Shown piece by piece: positions 26,932-36,097 of a stretch of 64,000 bases of DNA. The notes under the pieces are model-generated. The model had not been told where the DNA came from and did not search any database. It saw nothing but the letters and a program-made list of their open reading frames with translations. How positions within the stretch are numbered: the stretch's first letter is position 1; every line of letters begins with the position of its first letter. Source of the DNA: Rhodoblastus sp963727035 (GTDB lineage: Bacteria > Pseudomonadota > Alphaproteobacteria > Rhizobiales > Beijerinckiaceae); assembly GCA_963727035.1 (NCBI GenBank), contig CAVSEY010000001.1, forward strand, positions 1 to 64,000. The letters run 5' to 3'. The position numbers were made by a program, and so were the translations under genes.

Positions 26932-27600
26932 TCAGCGTCCGCGCGCGAGGCCCAGAACGGTCTCGGGCGCGGCCCTGGCGTCGAGGGCGTGAAAGTCGCC
27001 CTGGATCGCCAGCGCCGCATCGAGCCTGCGGTGATATTCGGCGCGGCTGATTTCAATCGCGCCGAGGCTTTCGAGATGCGGCGTGACGAATTGCGTGTCG
27101 AGCAGGGAAAAGCCGCCGAAGCGCAGCCGCGCCACGAGAAAGGTCAGGCAGACTTTTGACGCGTCGGTGGCGCGGTGGAACATGCTCTCGCCGAAAAAGG
27201 CGCCTCCCAGCGCCAGGCCATAGAGACCGCCGGCCAGCTCGCCGTCGCGCCAGGCCTCGACGGTGTGGACGACGCCCATTTCGAACAATTCGCGGAACAG
27301 GACGGCGATGGTCGTGTTGATCCAGGTCTTTTCGCGCCCCGGCCGGCTTTCGGCGCAGCCCGCGAGCACGGCGTCGAAATTCGTGTCGATGCGGATGTCG
27401 AATTTTTGCGTTCTTATCGCCTTGGCGAGGCTTTTCGCGACGACCAACCCGTCGAGCGGGAAAATCCCGCGCTCGCGCGGGTCGAACCAGTGCAGATATT
27501 GGGCCTCCGCGTCCTCGGCCATCGGGAACAGGCCGGCGGCATAGGCGCGCAGCAGAATGCGCGGCGTGATCGCTTCAGGCTTGGGCGGAGGCGGGCTCAT
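26932..27600 (-). CDS. aat: Leucyl/phenylalanyl-tRNA--protein transferase
   Basis: 222 residues, full length. It transfers Leu or Phe from aminoacyl-tRNA to N-terminal Arg or Lys of proteins, marking them for ClpAP degradation (N-end rule). Family motifs are YAAGLFPM near residue 17, WFDPRERGIFPLD, WINTTI, the catalytic-site region HTVEAWRDGELAGGLYGLAL, and GGAFFGESMFH. It converges on the DUF2155 gene with a 7-bp gap and is divergent from the P450 gene. Confidence 0.95.
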   Translation of the reverse strand: MSPPPPKPEAITPRILLRAYAAGLFPMAEDAEAQYLHWFDPRERGIFPLDGLVVAKSLAKAIRTQKFDIRIDTNFDAVLAGCAESRPGREKTWINTTIAVLFRELFEMGVVHTVEAWRDGELAGGLYGLALGGAFFGESMFHRATDASKVCLTFLVARLRFGGFSLLDTQFVTPHLESLGAIEISRAEYHRRLDAALAIQGDFHALDARAAPETVLGLARGR

Positions 27601-27650
27601 GGTCTATTGTCGCCCCCGGCCGAGGCCGCGACAAGGTTGAATTGCGCGAG

Positions 27651-29024
27651 ATGTCCACAATGCCCCGAGCCGAGCCGCTCGTTCCCCCGACCCTTCCGGT
27701 TCACCCGAGGCGCCTGCCGCCCCTGGTCGCCCTGTGGATGGGCGTGCGCAACAATCTGTCGACCTGGCCGCGCCAGGCTTTCGAGGAGCGGTTCTGGCGC
27801 TCGCGCTTTTTCGGCGCCGATATTCTGGTGGTCAGCGATCCCGCCGGCGCGCGCCATGTGCTGAACGAGGCGGCGGAAAAATATCGCCGCCCGGTGATGG
27901 CGGCGCGGGCCTTGCGCCCGATCGGCGGCTTTGGGGTTTTCCTGGCCGAGGGCGCGGACTGGCGCCGCCAGCGCAAGACGCTCTCGCCTTTGTTCACGCC
28001 GGCGAGCGTCGGCCTGCTGGCGCCCCATTTCCATGCGGCGGCGGAGCATCTGCTGCGCCGGCTCGACGGCGCCGAAAAAAGCAATCTGTCGCGCGATTTC
28101 CAGGACGCGGCGCTGGAGGCCGTGTTCCGGGCCCTGTTTTCGCTGCCCGAAGCCGACCGCCGCGAGAAGCTGGGCGCGCTGGCGCGTCTTTATCTCGAAG
28201 GCGCCGGGCGGCCGAACGTTTTCGACATTTTCGCGCGGGAGGAGGAGAGTTTTCCCTTCATCCTGCGCCAGCGCAGAAAATTCCAGGCGCAATGGCGGGC
28301 GGCGATCGACGGCCTGATCGCCGAGCGGCGTTCGGGCGCGAAGGAGAGCGCGGGGCGCGACCTGCTCGACCTGCTGCTGGCCGTGCGCGACAGCGAAACC
28401 GCCGCCGGGCTTTCGACGGAAGAAATCCGCGACCAATGCGCGACCATGCTGGTGGCGGGTTTCGAGACCACGGCGCGGCTGATGTTCTGGCTATGCTATC
28501 TGCTCGCGCTCGACCCGGCCGAGCAGGGCCGGATTCGCGCCGAACTCGCCGCCTTTCCGCCGGAACGCGCGCAAGGCCTGGATGATCTCGCCCATTGGCC
28601 GCGCCTGCGCTGCGCGATGTTCGAGGCCTTGCGCCTCTATCCGCCGGCGCCCCATGTGCTGCGCGAGGCGATCGAGGAAGACGTGGTGTGCGGCCAGAAG
28701 GTCTGGCCGGGAACGCAGCTCTGGTTTTCCGCCTGGGTCATCCATCGCCATCGCCTGTTTTGGGACCATCCAGACGCATTCATGCCGGAGCGTTTCGCCG
28801 GAAAGCTCGCGCCCTGGAGTTCCGGCCCGCCCTTCATGCCCTTTGGCGCCGGCCCCCGCATCTGCATCGGCGCCGGATTCGCGCTGGCCGAGGCGCAGAT
28901 CGTGCTCGGCCATTTCCTGTCGCGCTTTTCGATATCGCTCGCCGACAATAAGCCGGTCCTGCCGGTGGGGGCCGTGACGATCCGCCCGAGCCGCGAGCCG
29001 ATGTTTCGGCTGGAGCGGGTTTAG
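27651..29024 (+). CDS. Cytochrome P450
   Basis: About 457 residues from the ATG at 27651; a TTG at 27642 and an ATG at 27660 are alternatives. All P450 hallmarks are present: the I-helix MLVAGFETTARLMF near residue 270, the K-helix FEALR, and the haem-binding FGAGPRICIGAGFALAE with the ligand Cys near residue 405. The overall type resembles soluble fatty-acid-oxidising CYP families with an arginine-rich N-terminal segment. No ferredoxin or reductase gene is adjacent, so redox partners must be encoded elsewhere. The substrate is unknown. Confidence 0.93.
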   Translation: MSTMPRAEPLVPPTLPVHPRRLPPLVALWMGVRNNLSTWPRQAFEERFWRSRFFGADILVVSDPAGARHVLNEAAEKYRRPVMAARALRPIGGFGVFLAEGADWRRQRKTLSPLFTPASVGLLAPHFHAAAEHLLRRLDGAEKSNLSRDFQDAALEAVFRALFSLPEADRREKLGALARLYLEGAGRPNVFDIFAREEESFPFILRQRRKFQAQWRAAIDGLIAERRSGAKESAGRDLLDLLLAVRDSETAAGLSTEEIRDQCATMLVAGFETTARLMFWLCYLLALDPAEQGRIRAELAAFPPERAQGLDDLAHWPRLRCAMFEALRLYPPAPHVLREAIEEDVVCGQKVWPGTQLWFSAWVIHRHRLFWDHPDAFMPERFAGKLAPWSSGPPFMPFGAGPRICIGAGFALAEAQIVLGHFLSRFSISLADNKPVLPVGAVTIRPSREPMFRLERV

Positions 29025-29110
29025 ACCGGTACTCATTGATGAGAACTGGTCGGGAGCGAAGCGACGCCGAGCCGTTGCGAGGGGTTCACTGGTCGCGATG
29101 AGTCGCGATC
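29024..29110. repeat. Dispersed repeat, family E
   Basis: An imperfect palindrome containing ACCGGT, TTGATGAGAACTGGTCG, GGAGCGAAGCGACGCCGAGC and CACTGGTCGCGATGAGTCGC. A relative lies near 3552-3627. It starts at the P450 stop codon. Confidence 0.55.
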
Positions 29111-29118
29111 AGTGAAAA

Positions 29119-29544
29119 TTAATATGAGGCGCCTGTCGCCAAATCCGTCGCCGCGAAGCCCTCGTCGGTGGTCAGGATCGGAGCGCGCCGGGATTTGGTG
29201 CTGGCGTAATGAAAACAATCGGCCAGATTGAGGCCCTTGTTGCGGTCGGCGGGGCCGGGAAAGCGGTGGCGCCCATAGGCTGCGAAGGCGTCCAGCGCGA
29301 GGCCCAACTCGCCTGGCGATACAGGCAGCACAGAAATTCCCGCCGCCTCGATGAACTCGTCGACGCAGGCTTGCGCGGCCGACATATCGAGGTTCAGCTT
29401 GCGGCATAGCGCCGCGGCGGTTTCCCAGATGGCGATGACATTGGTGAAGGGCGAGACGTCGGAGTCGATCGCCCGCGCGAGGCGCTCGCCCGCGGTTTCC
29501 TGCAACAGGATCGCAACCATGGCCGAGGCGTCGATGAAACTCAT
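29119..29544 (-). CDS. vapC: VapC-type PIN-domain toxin
   Basis: 141 residues from the ATG at 29544. The PIN-domain acidic residues are visible: Asp5 in SFIDASAM, Glu in IWETAA near residue 39, Asp in NLADCFHYA near 103, and the C-terminal TTDEGF. VapC proteins are Mg-dependent RNases that cut tRNA or rRNA and are neutralised by VapB. Its start overlaps the stop codon of the upstream antitoxin gene by four bases (ATGA), the usual toxin-antitoxin layout. Confidence 0.9.
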   Translation of the reverse strand: MSFIDASAMVAILLQETAGERLARAIDSDVSPFTNVIAIWETAAALCRKLNLDMSAAQACVDEFIEAAGISVLPVSPGELGLALDAFAAYGRHRFPGPADRNKGLNLADCFHYASTKSRRAPILTTDEGFAATDLATGASY

Positions 29545-29777
29545 TCGCCGCTCAATTCGTCGAAAAAAGCCTTGTCGATGACGAGTCCGCTGTCGGGCCG
29601 GGCGGCGATCCTTTCGCGCAAAGGCCTTATGCGTTCCCAAAGCGGCAGTTTTTCATGGGCGCGCGCTAATTCGCTTTTCAGTGCGTCTTTCACGGCTTGT
29701 GTTTTGGTGGTCTTTTTCAGCGCCGCAACCTGGGCGGCGAGCCGGTCCACCTCCGGGTCCCTGATATTGAGAGGCAT
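29541..29777 (-). CDS. vapB: VapB-type antitoxin (PSK family)
   Basis: 78 residues from the ATG at 29777, which follows AGGAGC. The N-terminal LNIRDPEVDRLAAQVAALKK and TQAVKDALK form the short DNA-binding domain of PSK-type VapB antitoxins. The acidic C-terminus (DKAFFDELSGE) should wrap the PIN toxin. The pair normally represses its own promoter, probably within 29778-29913, which also serves the divergent protease gene. Confidence 0.88.
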   Translation of the reverse strand: MPLNIRDPEVDRLAAQVAALKKTTKTQAVKDALKSELARAHEKLPLWERIRPLRERIAARPDSGLVIDKAFFDELSGE

Positions 29778-29913
29778 GTGCGCTCCTGTTGTGTAGGCAG
29801 GAATATAATCTCGTCTACACGCGGGAGCAAGAGGACAAAGCGGATGCGCCGCCGCGCTCCCTTTTTCAGTTGCGCGGCAACTCCTATATTGGGCGCAAGC
29901 CGAGAGGAGTCGC

Positions 29914-31317
29914 ATGATCCGCAAATTTGTCGCCGCCATCGTTCTGGCCTCCATTACCGCGCCGCTTCACGCCGAGACGGTGCGGCAGCCTCCCGCTTCG
30001 GAAGCGCAGGTGACCTTGAGTTTCGCGCCGGTGGTCAAAAAGGCCGCGCCGGCGGTGGTCAATGTCTATGCCCAACGCATCGAGCGGACGCCGCGCCGCA
30101 ATCCCCTGTTCGACGATCCGATTTTCCGGCGCTTTTTCGGCGAGGGCCGGGGGCCGGGCGGGGCGACCGCGCAATCGCTGGGCTCGGGCGTGATCGTCGA
30201 TCCCTCCGGCCTTGTCGTGACCAACAACCACGTCGTCGCGGACATGACCGAAGTGAAGGTGGCGCTTTCCGACCGGCGCGAACTCCCGGCCGAAATATTA
30301 TTGCGCGATACGCGCAGCGATCTCGCCATATTGCGCATCAAGGGCCCCAAGGGCGCGACTTTTCCGGTGCTGCAGATGGGCGATTCCGACGCCATCCAGG
30401 TCGGCGACCTCGCTTTGGCGATCGGCGATCCCTTCGGCGTCGGCCAGACCGTGACCCAGGGCATCATTTCGGCCATGGCGCGCACCGAGATCGGCATTTC
30501 CGACTATGGCTTCTTCATCCAGACCGACGCCGCGATCAATCCCGGCAATTCCGGCGGCGCCCTGGTGGACATGAATGGGAGGCTGATCGGGATCAATGCG
30601 GCCATCGTGTCGCAATCGGGCGGCTCGGTCGGCATCGGCTTCGCCATTCCGGTCAATATGGTCAAGGGCGTGCTGGCGACGGCGGAGGCCGGCGGCAAGG
30701 AGGTTCACCGGCCCTGGCTCGGCGCGACCTTGCAGAATCTGAACCGCGACATCGCCGATTCCCTGGGGCTCGACCGGCAGGCCGGCGCGCTGGTGGCGGA
30801 TGTCGATCCGCGCGGCCCGGCGGCGGAAGGCGGATTGAAGCAGGGCGACGTCATTACCGCCGTGGACGGCAAGGACGTCTATGATTCAGGCAGCGTCGGC
30901 TATCGCCTCGGCGCCAGGCCGATCGGCGGCGTCGCCTCGCTTTCGGTCCTGCGCAACGGCAAGAGTCAGATCGTGCCGCTGAAACTGGTCGCCTCGCCGG
31001 AGCGCCCGGCGCGCGACCAGCTCATCATCGGCGGCTCATCGCCCTTCGCCGGGGCGACCGTGGTCAATATCTCGCCCGCGACGATCGAGGAATTTTCGAT
31101 CGAACACGCCAGCGACGGCGTCGCGGTGATCGCCGTCCAGGACGACAGCCCGGCGGCGTTGGTCGGCCTCCAGAAGGGCGACATCGCGCTTTCGCTCAAT
31201 GGCGAGAAAATCCACACCACCCGCGACCTCCAGCGCGCGGCGGGAGAAAGCCCCTATGTCTGGAGGCTCCAGATCAACCGCGGCGGCCAGGTGATCACCA
31301 GCGTGATCGGAGGGTGA
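29914..31317 (+). CDS. Do-like serine endoprotease (DegP/DegQ type)
   Basis: 467 residues. The signal peptide is cleaved near residue 20 (LHA-E). The trypsin-like domain has the complete triad His106 (TNNHVVAD), Asp136 (TRSDLAIL) and Ser213 (NPGNSGGAL). Two PDZ domains follow, around residues 265-355 and 375-460. The protein is periplasmic and degrades or refolds misfolded envelope proteins. The activation loop contains an Arg-rich stretch near residues 57-82. No sigmaE or two-component neighbour is present. The ATG at 29914 follows GAGAGGAG. Confidence 0.95.
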   Translation: MIRKFVAAIVLASITAPLHAETVRQPPASEAQVTLSFAPVVKKAAPAVVNVYAQRIERTPRRNPLFDDPIFRRFFGEGRGPGGATAQSLGSGVIVDPSGLVVTNNHVVADMTEVKVALSDRRELPAEILLRDTRSDLAILRIKGPKGATFPVLQMGDSDAIQVGDLALAIGDPFGVGQTVTQGIISAMARTEIGISDYGFFIQTDAAINPGNSGGALVDMNGRLIGINAAIVSQSGGSVGIGFAIPVNMVKGVLATAEAGGKEVHRPWLGATLQNLNRDIADSLGLDRQAGALVADVDPRGPAAEGGLKQGDVITAVDGKDVYDSGSVGYRLGARPIGGVASLSVLRNGKSQIVPLKLVASPERPARDQLIIGGSSPFAGATVVNISPATIEEFSIEHASDGVAVIAVQDDSPAALVGLQKGDIALSLNGEKIHTTRDLQRAAGESPYVWRLQINRGGQVITSVIGG

Positions 31318-31359
31318 CCTTGGCGCGGCGGTCGCGTCAGCTCGCGCGACCGGGTCGGC

Positions 31360-32077
31360 TCAGCCCTTTGGCTTGGTGGTGTCCGCGGTCTGGCCGAACA
31401 GGACCTTTTTCTCGTCATCCTTCATCGGCGTCGGCGGGCGGACGCGGTCGCCCGCCTCATAGGCGCGCTGGACGGCCGGGCGGGCGCGGAGCGCCTCGAA
31501 CCAGCGGCGCAGGTCGGGGAAATCGTCGAGAGTTCTGGCCCTGGTTCTTCCACGGGACGATCCAGGGATAGGAAGCCATGTCGGCGATGGAATATTCGCC
31601 GGCGATGAAGCCGCCGCTTTCGCGGGATTTGGCGAGCTGGCGGTCGAGCACCCCGTAAAGGCGATTGGTTTCCTTGCGATAGCGGTCGATGGCGTAGGGG
31701 ATTTTTTCCGGCGCATAGACCGCGAAATGCGCATTCTGCCCGGCCATCGGGCCCAAGCCGCCCATCTGCCAGTGCAGCCATTGCAGCACATGATATTTTT
31801 CCCGCGTCGTTTGGGGCAGGAATTTTCCGGTCTTTTCGGCCAGATATTCGAGAATGGCGCCGGATTCGAACAACGAGATCGGCGCCCCGCCGTCGGCCGG
31901 CGCATGGTCGATGATCGCCGGCATGCGGTTATTGGGCGCGATTTTCAGGAAATCGGGCTTGAACTGGTCGCCGGCGCCGATGTTGACCGGGCGGATTTCA
32001 TAGCGCAGCCCGGATTCCTCAAGAAAGACCGTGATTTTATGGCCATTGGGCGTCGGCCAGTAAAAGAGTTCGATCAT
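31360..32077 (-). pseudogene. YfcG/Ure2p-like glutathione S-transferase, apparent frameshift
   Basis: The ATG at 32077 starts an N-terminal thioredoxin-like domain (ELFYWPTPNGHKITVFLEE, with NNRMPAI and ESGAILEYLA). The helical domain follows as far as YPWIVPWKNQGQN. The frame then turns to nonsense and stops at 31457. The next frame supplies LDDFPDLRRWFEALRARP and runs to 31360. Dropping one T near 31530-31535 restores QNLDDFPDL, giving about 238 residues as expected for nu-class, disulfide-reductase-type enzymes. Whether the shift is real or a sequencing error is undecided. Confidence 0.8.
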
Positions 32078-32148
32078 GGTCGCCTTTCCTGCTTTTTGGC
32101 GTTAGCCTGTTTCGAGAAACATTGTTGGAAATCCCGGCGGGCTTGGCA

Positions 32149-33258
32149 ATGCCGAAAATCTTTCGCGCCATCGGCGCCATGACCGGGACGTCGATGGACG
32201 GCGTCGATCTTGCTTATCTGGAGACCGACGGCAGGCAGGCGCTGAAATTCGGCCCCACCGCCTCTTTTCCCTTTTCGGACGAGGAGCGCGCGCTGCTGCG
32301 CGCCGCCATGGACGCCGCAAAATATCTGGGCCGCCGCGACGAGCGGCCGGGCGCGCTCGAGGCCGCCGAGGACCTGATCACCCGCCGCCACGTCGAGGCG
32401 ATCGGCGATTTTCTGGCCAGGGCGCAGATCAAGCCGGAAGCGGTCGATGTCGTCGGCTTTCATGGCCAGACCGTGCTGCACCGGCCCGAGCGCGGCCTGA
32501 CCGTCCAGATCGGCGACGGCGCGGCGCTCGCCCGCGCGGTCGGCATCGACGTGGTCCATGACCTGCGCGCCGCCGATATGGCGGCGGGCGGGCAGGGAGC
32601 GCCGCTGGTTCCGGTCTATCACCGCGCGCTCGCCGAAGCCTCGGGCGCGGCTCTGCCCTTGCTTTTGGTCAATATTGGCGGGGTCGCCAATCTCACCTAT
32701 GTCGCCGAGGGCCGCGACCCGATCGCCTGTGACGCCGGACCGGGCAACGCCCTGCTCGACGACCTGATGTTTTTACGCACCGGCGCGGCCATGGATGCTG
32801 ATGGGGCCTGCGCCTTGTCGGGCCGGGTGGACGAGTCGGCGCTGGCGGCGCTGACATCTCATTCCTTTTTCACACAAAGTCCGCCCAAGTCACTGGACAG
32901 AAATGCATTTTCGTCTGAACCGGTGTCGAAGCTCGCCACGCCAGACGCCGCCGCGACGCTCGCCGCCTTCACCGCCTCCGGCATACTTGCCCATCTGAAA
33001 TTCCTGCCCGAGGCGCCGCGCATGATCGTTCTGTGCGGCGGCGGCGCGCGCAATCCGGCCGTTGTCGCGGCCCTGGCGCGGCGCGCCCCCTGCCCGGTGC
33101 GCCGCGCCGAGGATTTCGGCTGGGATTCGCAGGCGATCGAGGCCCAGGCTTTCGCTTTTCTCGCCGTGCGCTCGGTCAAGGGCCTGCCGCTGACCTTCCC
33201 GACCACGACCGGCGTGCGCGAACCGGTCAGCGGCGGCGTGCTGGCCTGGGCGGGTTAG
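32149..33258 (+). CDS. anmK: Anhydro-N-acetylmuramic acid kinase
   Basis: 369 residues from the ATG at 32149; the frame opens at 32122. It phosphorylates and opens 1,6-anhydro-MurNAc during peptidoglycan recycling. The ATP-binding signature GAMTGTSMDGVDLAYLE is at the N-terminus. It is followed by GFHGQTVLHRPERGLTVQIG, LLVNIGGVANLTYV and CDAGPGNALLDDL. The C-terminal LCGGGARNP and ALRR-type phosphate contacts complete an intact enzyme. It is divergent from the glutathione transferase gene. Confidence 0.95.
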   Translation: MPKIFRAIGAMTGTSMDGVDLAYLETDGRQALKFGPTASFPFSDEERALLRAAMDAAKYLGRRDERPGALEAAEDLITRRHVEAIGDFLARAQIKPEAVDVVGFHGQTVLHRPERGLTVQIGDGAALARAVGIDVVHDLRAADMAAGGQGAPLVPVYHRALAEASGAALPLLLVNIGGVANLTYVAEGRDPIACDAGPGNALLDDLMFLRTGAAMDADGACALSGRVDESALAALTSHSFFTQSPPKSLDRNAFSSEPVSKLATPDAAATLAAFTASGILAHLKFLPEAPRMIVLCGGGARNPAVVAALARRAPCPVRRAEDFGWDSQAIEAQAFAFLAVRSVKGLPLTFPTTTGVREPVSGGVLAWAG

Positions 33259-33345
33259 CAGATTGATCAGTCCTTGCCTTGACGAGGTTTTTTCTGTAAT
33301 TGAAAGGAAATCCCGACAGCGTTCGCATTTCAGGAGTGTGGCCGA

Positions 33346-33729
33346 ATGGCTCGCGTCACCGTCGAAGACTGTATTGAAAAGGTCGACAACCGCTTCGATC
33401 TCGTGCTGCTCGCCAGCCACCGCGCGCGGATGATCTCGTCCGGCGCGCCGATCACCTTGTCGCGCGACAACGACAAGAATCCGGTCGTCGCCTTGCGCGA
33501 AATCGCCGACGGAACCGTCGCGCCGGAGGACCTGAAGGAAGATTTCATCCATTCGCTGCAGAAGCATGTCGAAGTGGACGAGCCCGAGGCGGAGGTCGTT
33601 CCGACCCTGGTTACCCCGGTCGGCGAAACGGACGGCGACGTCCAGTTCGACCGCATGACCGAGGAAGACCTGCTGCGCGGGCTGGAAGGCCTGGTTCCGC
33701 CGGCCGACACCGACGACGATTCCGAGTAA
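33346..33729 (+). CDS. rpoZ: RNA polymerase omega subunit
   Basis: 127 residues with the standard N-terminus MARVTVEDCIEKVDNRFDLV and PVVALREIADG. Like other alphaproteobacterial omegas it has an acidic C-terminal extension beyond residue 75. Omega helps assemble RNA polymerase and forms part of the ppGpp site. The next gene encodes the ppGpp synthetase/hydrolase, the usual order. A hairpin terminator lies between them. Confidence 0.95.
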   Translation: MARVTVEDCIEKVDNRFDLVLLASHRARMISSGAPITLSRDNDKNPVVALREIADGTVAPEDLKEDFIHSLQKHVEVDEPEAEVVPTLVTPVGETDGDVQFDRMTEEDLLRGLEGLVPPADTDDDSE

Positions 33730-33752
33730 GGCCGGCGCCAGCCGCGCATATG

Positions 33753-33784
33753 GCCTCCCGCGCCTCCCGCGCGGGAGGCTTTGT
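33753..33784 (+). terminator. Hairpin terminator between rpoZ and rsh
   Basis: GCCTCCCGCG (33753-33762) pairs perfectly with CGCGGGAGGC (33770-33779) across a 7-nt loop and is followed by TTTGTCG. It may attenuate read-through into rsh. Confidence 0.65.
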
Positions 33785-33890
33785 CGTTTCGGCGCTTTTT
33801 TCGCCACGCCGACGAAAACCATGCTTGCCCCGAACCTTCGCCGGGCCGATATTAGAAAGCGAATCCGGGGCCAAGGAGATTTTCGTCGGC

Positions 33891-36077
33891 ATGATGCGGC
33901 AATACGAACTCGTCGATCGCGTTCGCAGATATAACCCGCAAACCGACGAAGATCTTCTCAACCGCGCCTATGTCTACGCCATGCGGGCGCATGGCCAGCA
34001 GAAGCGGGCCTCCGGCGATCCCTATTTCACCCATCCGCTCGAAGTCGCCGCGATCCTCACCGAATTGCGGCTCGACGACGCCACCATCGTCGCCGCCGTC
34101 CTGCACGACACGATCGAGGACACCGGCGCGACCAAGGCCGAGATCGATTCCCTGTTCGGGCCCGAGATCGGCAGCCTGGTCGATGGCCTGACCAAGCTGA
34201 AAAAGCTCGATCTCGTCTCCAAGCGAGCGGCGCAGGCCGAGAATTTCCGCAAGCTGCTGCTCGCCATTTCCGAGGACGTGCGGGTGCTTCTGGTGAAGCT
34301 CGCCGACCGGCTGCACAATATGCGCACCCTGCATTACGTCTCGCCGGAGAAGCGCGCCCGCATTGCCGAAGAGACGCTCGACATCTATGCGCCGCTCGCC
34401 GGGCGCATGGGCATGCAGAACCTGCGCGACGAGCTGGAAAATCTCTCGTTCAAATATCTGATGCCCGAGGCCTTCGCCATGGTCTCGACGCGGCTGGAGG
34501 ATTTGCGCGAGACCAATCGCGAGCTGATCCGGACCATCGAAAAGGAGCTGACCGAGGAACTGGCCCTGCGCGGCATAGAGGCGGAAGTGCGCGGGCGCCA
34601 GAAACAGCCCTATTCGGTGTGGTCGAAAATGGAGCGCAAGTCGCTCGCTTTCGAGCAATTGTCGGATATTTTCGGCTTCCGCGTCGTCGTCGGCGACACG
34701 GACGAGTGCTACCGGGTGATCGGCGTCGTCCACACCAAATGGCCGATGGTGCCGGGCCGGTTCAAGGATTACATCTCGACGCCCAAGCAGAACGATTACC
34801 GCTCGATCCACACCACGGTGGTCGGGCCGGGACGCCAGCGCGTCGAGCTTCAGGTGCGCAACCGCGACATGCACGACATCGCCTGTTTCGGCATCGCCGC
34901 CCATGCGCTGTACAAGGACGGCCGCGACGCGGCGGCGCCGGCGCTCTCGCACGAGAGCAACGCCTATCGCTGGCTCAAGCGCACCATCGACATGCTGGCC
35001 GAGGGGTCGAGCCCGGAGGAATTCCTGGAGCACACCAGGCTGGAGCTGTTCCACGACCAGGTGTTCTGCTTCACCCCCAAGGGCCGGCTGATCGCGCTGC
35101 CCCGAGGGGCGACGCCGGTCGATTTTGCTTACGCCGTCCACACCAGCGTCGGCAATTCGGCGGTGGGCGCCAAGATCAACGGGCGGCTCGCGCCTTTGCT
35201 GGCGCCGCTGGTCAATGGCGACGAAGTCGAGATCGTGCGCGCCGAGGGCCAGACCCCGCCGGCCGCCTGGGAGTCGATCGCGGTGACAGGCAAGGCCCGC
35301 GCGGCGATCCGGCGCGCCACCCGCGACGCCGTGCGCGCCCAATATGCCGGCCTGGGGCGCCAGATCGTGATGCGCGCCTTCGAGCGGGCGGGCAAGAAAT
35401 TCTCCGAGGACAAATTGCGCCCGGTCCTCCCGCGTCTCGCGCGCTCCAGCATCGAGGACGTTCTCGCGGCGGTCGGGCGCGGGGAAATGTTTTCGGGCGA
35501 CGTGGTCAAGGCCGTCTATCCCGAATTCAAGGAGGAGCGGAAGTCGCCTGTCCCCGACCGCACCGAGCCCGGCTGGTTCCGGATGCAGAAGGCGCAAGGG
35601 GTGGAGTTCAAGTCGCCGGGCTCGGCGGACGCGGCTCTGCCGATCCGCGGCCTCCAGGGCGACCTGCCGGTGAGCTTTGCGCCCAATGGCGCGGTGCCGG
35701 GCGACCGTATTGTCGGCATCATGGCGCCGGGCAAGGGGATCACGGTCTATCCGATCCAGTCGCCGGCGCTGGCCGCCTTCGACGACCAGCCGGAGCGCTG
35801 GCTCGACGTGCGCTGGGACGTCGAGGATTCCCAGGCCTTGTTCCCCGCCCGGATCATCGTGGCGGCGATCAACGAACCGGGCAGCCTCGGCGTGGTGGCG
35901 ATGCTGGTCGGCGAGCAGGGCGCCAATATCGACGACGTGACCTTCAACAAGAAATCCCCGGATTTCCGCGAGATGATCTTCGACATTCAGGTCTTCGACC
36001 TGAAACATCTCAACGATATTCTCTCGCGCCTGCGGCTCCTGCCCATGGTCCACAGCGTCGAGCGCGTGGTCGGCTGA
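33891..36077 (+). CDS. rsh: Bifunctional (p)ppGpp synthetase/hydrolase
   Basis: About 728 residues from the ATG at 33891; the frame opens upstream, and AAGGAG at 33872-33877 lies rather far from this ATG. Domains in order: HD hydrolase with HPLEVAAIL and LHDTIEDT (about 50-200), synthetase with FRVVVGDTDECYRVIG and RFKDYISTPKQNDYRSIHT (about 245-360), TGS with VFCFTPKGRLIALPRGATPV (about 385-445), a helical region, and a C-terminal ACT domain (about 650-728). Both catalytic sites look intact, as in alphaproteobacterial Rsh enzymes that control the stringent response. pdxJ follows 20 bp downstream. Confidence 0.95.
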   Translation: MMRQYELVDRVRRYNPQTDEDLLNRAYVYAMRAHGQQKRASGDPYFTHPLEVAAILTELRLDDATIVAAVLHDTIEDTGATKAEIDSLFGPEIGSLVDGLTKLKKLDLVSKRAAQAENFRKLLLAISEDVRVLLVKLADRLHNMRTLHYVSPEKRARIAEETLDIYAPLAGRMGMQNLRDELENLSFKYLMPEAFAMVSTRLEDLRETNRELIRTIEKELTEELALRGIEAEVRGRQKQPYSVWSKMERKSLAFEQLSDIFGFRVVVGDTDECYRVIGVVHTKWPMVPGRFKDYISTPKQNDYRSIHTTVVGPGRQRVELQVRNRDMHDIACFGIAAHALYKDGRDAAAPALSHESNAYRWLKRTIDMLAEGSSPEEFLEHTRLELFHDQVFCFTPKGRLIALPRGATPVDFAYAVHTSVGNSAVGAKINGRLAPLLAPLVNGDEVEIVRAEGQTPPAAWESIAVTGKARAAIRRATRDAVRAQYAGLGRQIVMRAFERAGKKFSEDKLRPVLPRLARSSIEDVLAAVGRGEMFSGDVVKAVYPEFKEERKSPVPDRTEPGWFRMQKAQGVEFKSPGSADAALPIRGLQGDLPVSFAPNGAVPGDRIVGIMAPGKGITVYPIQSPALAAFDDQPERWLDVRWDVEDSQALFPARIIVAAINEPGSLGVVAMLVGEQGANIDDVTFNKKSPDFREMIFDIQVFDLKHLNDILSRLRLLPMVHSVERVVG

Positions 36078-36097
36078 ACGTCTCCGAAAGGCCCACA

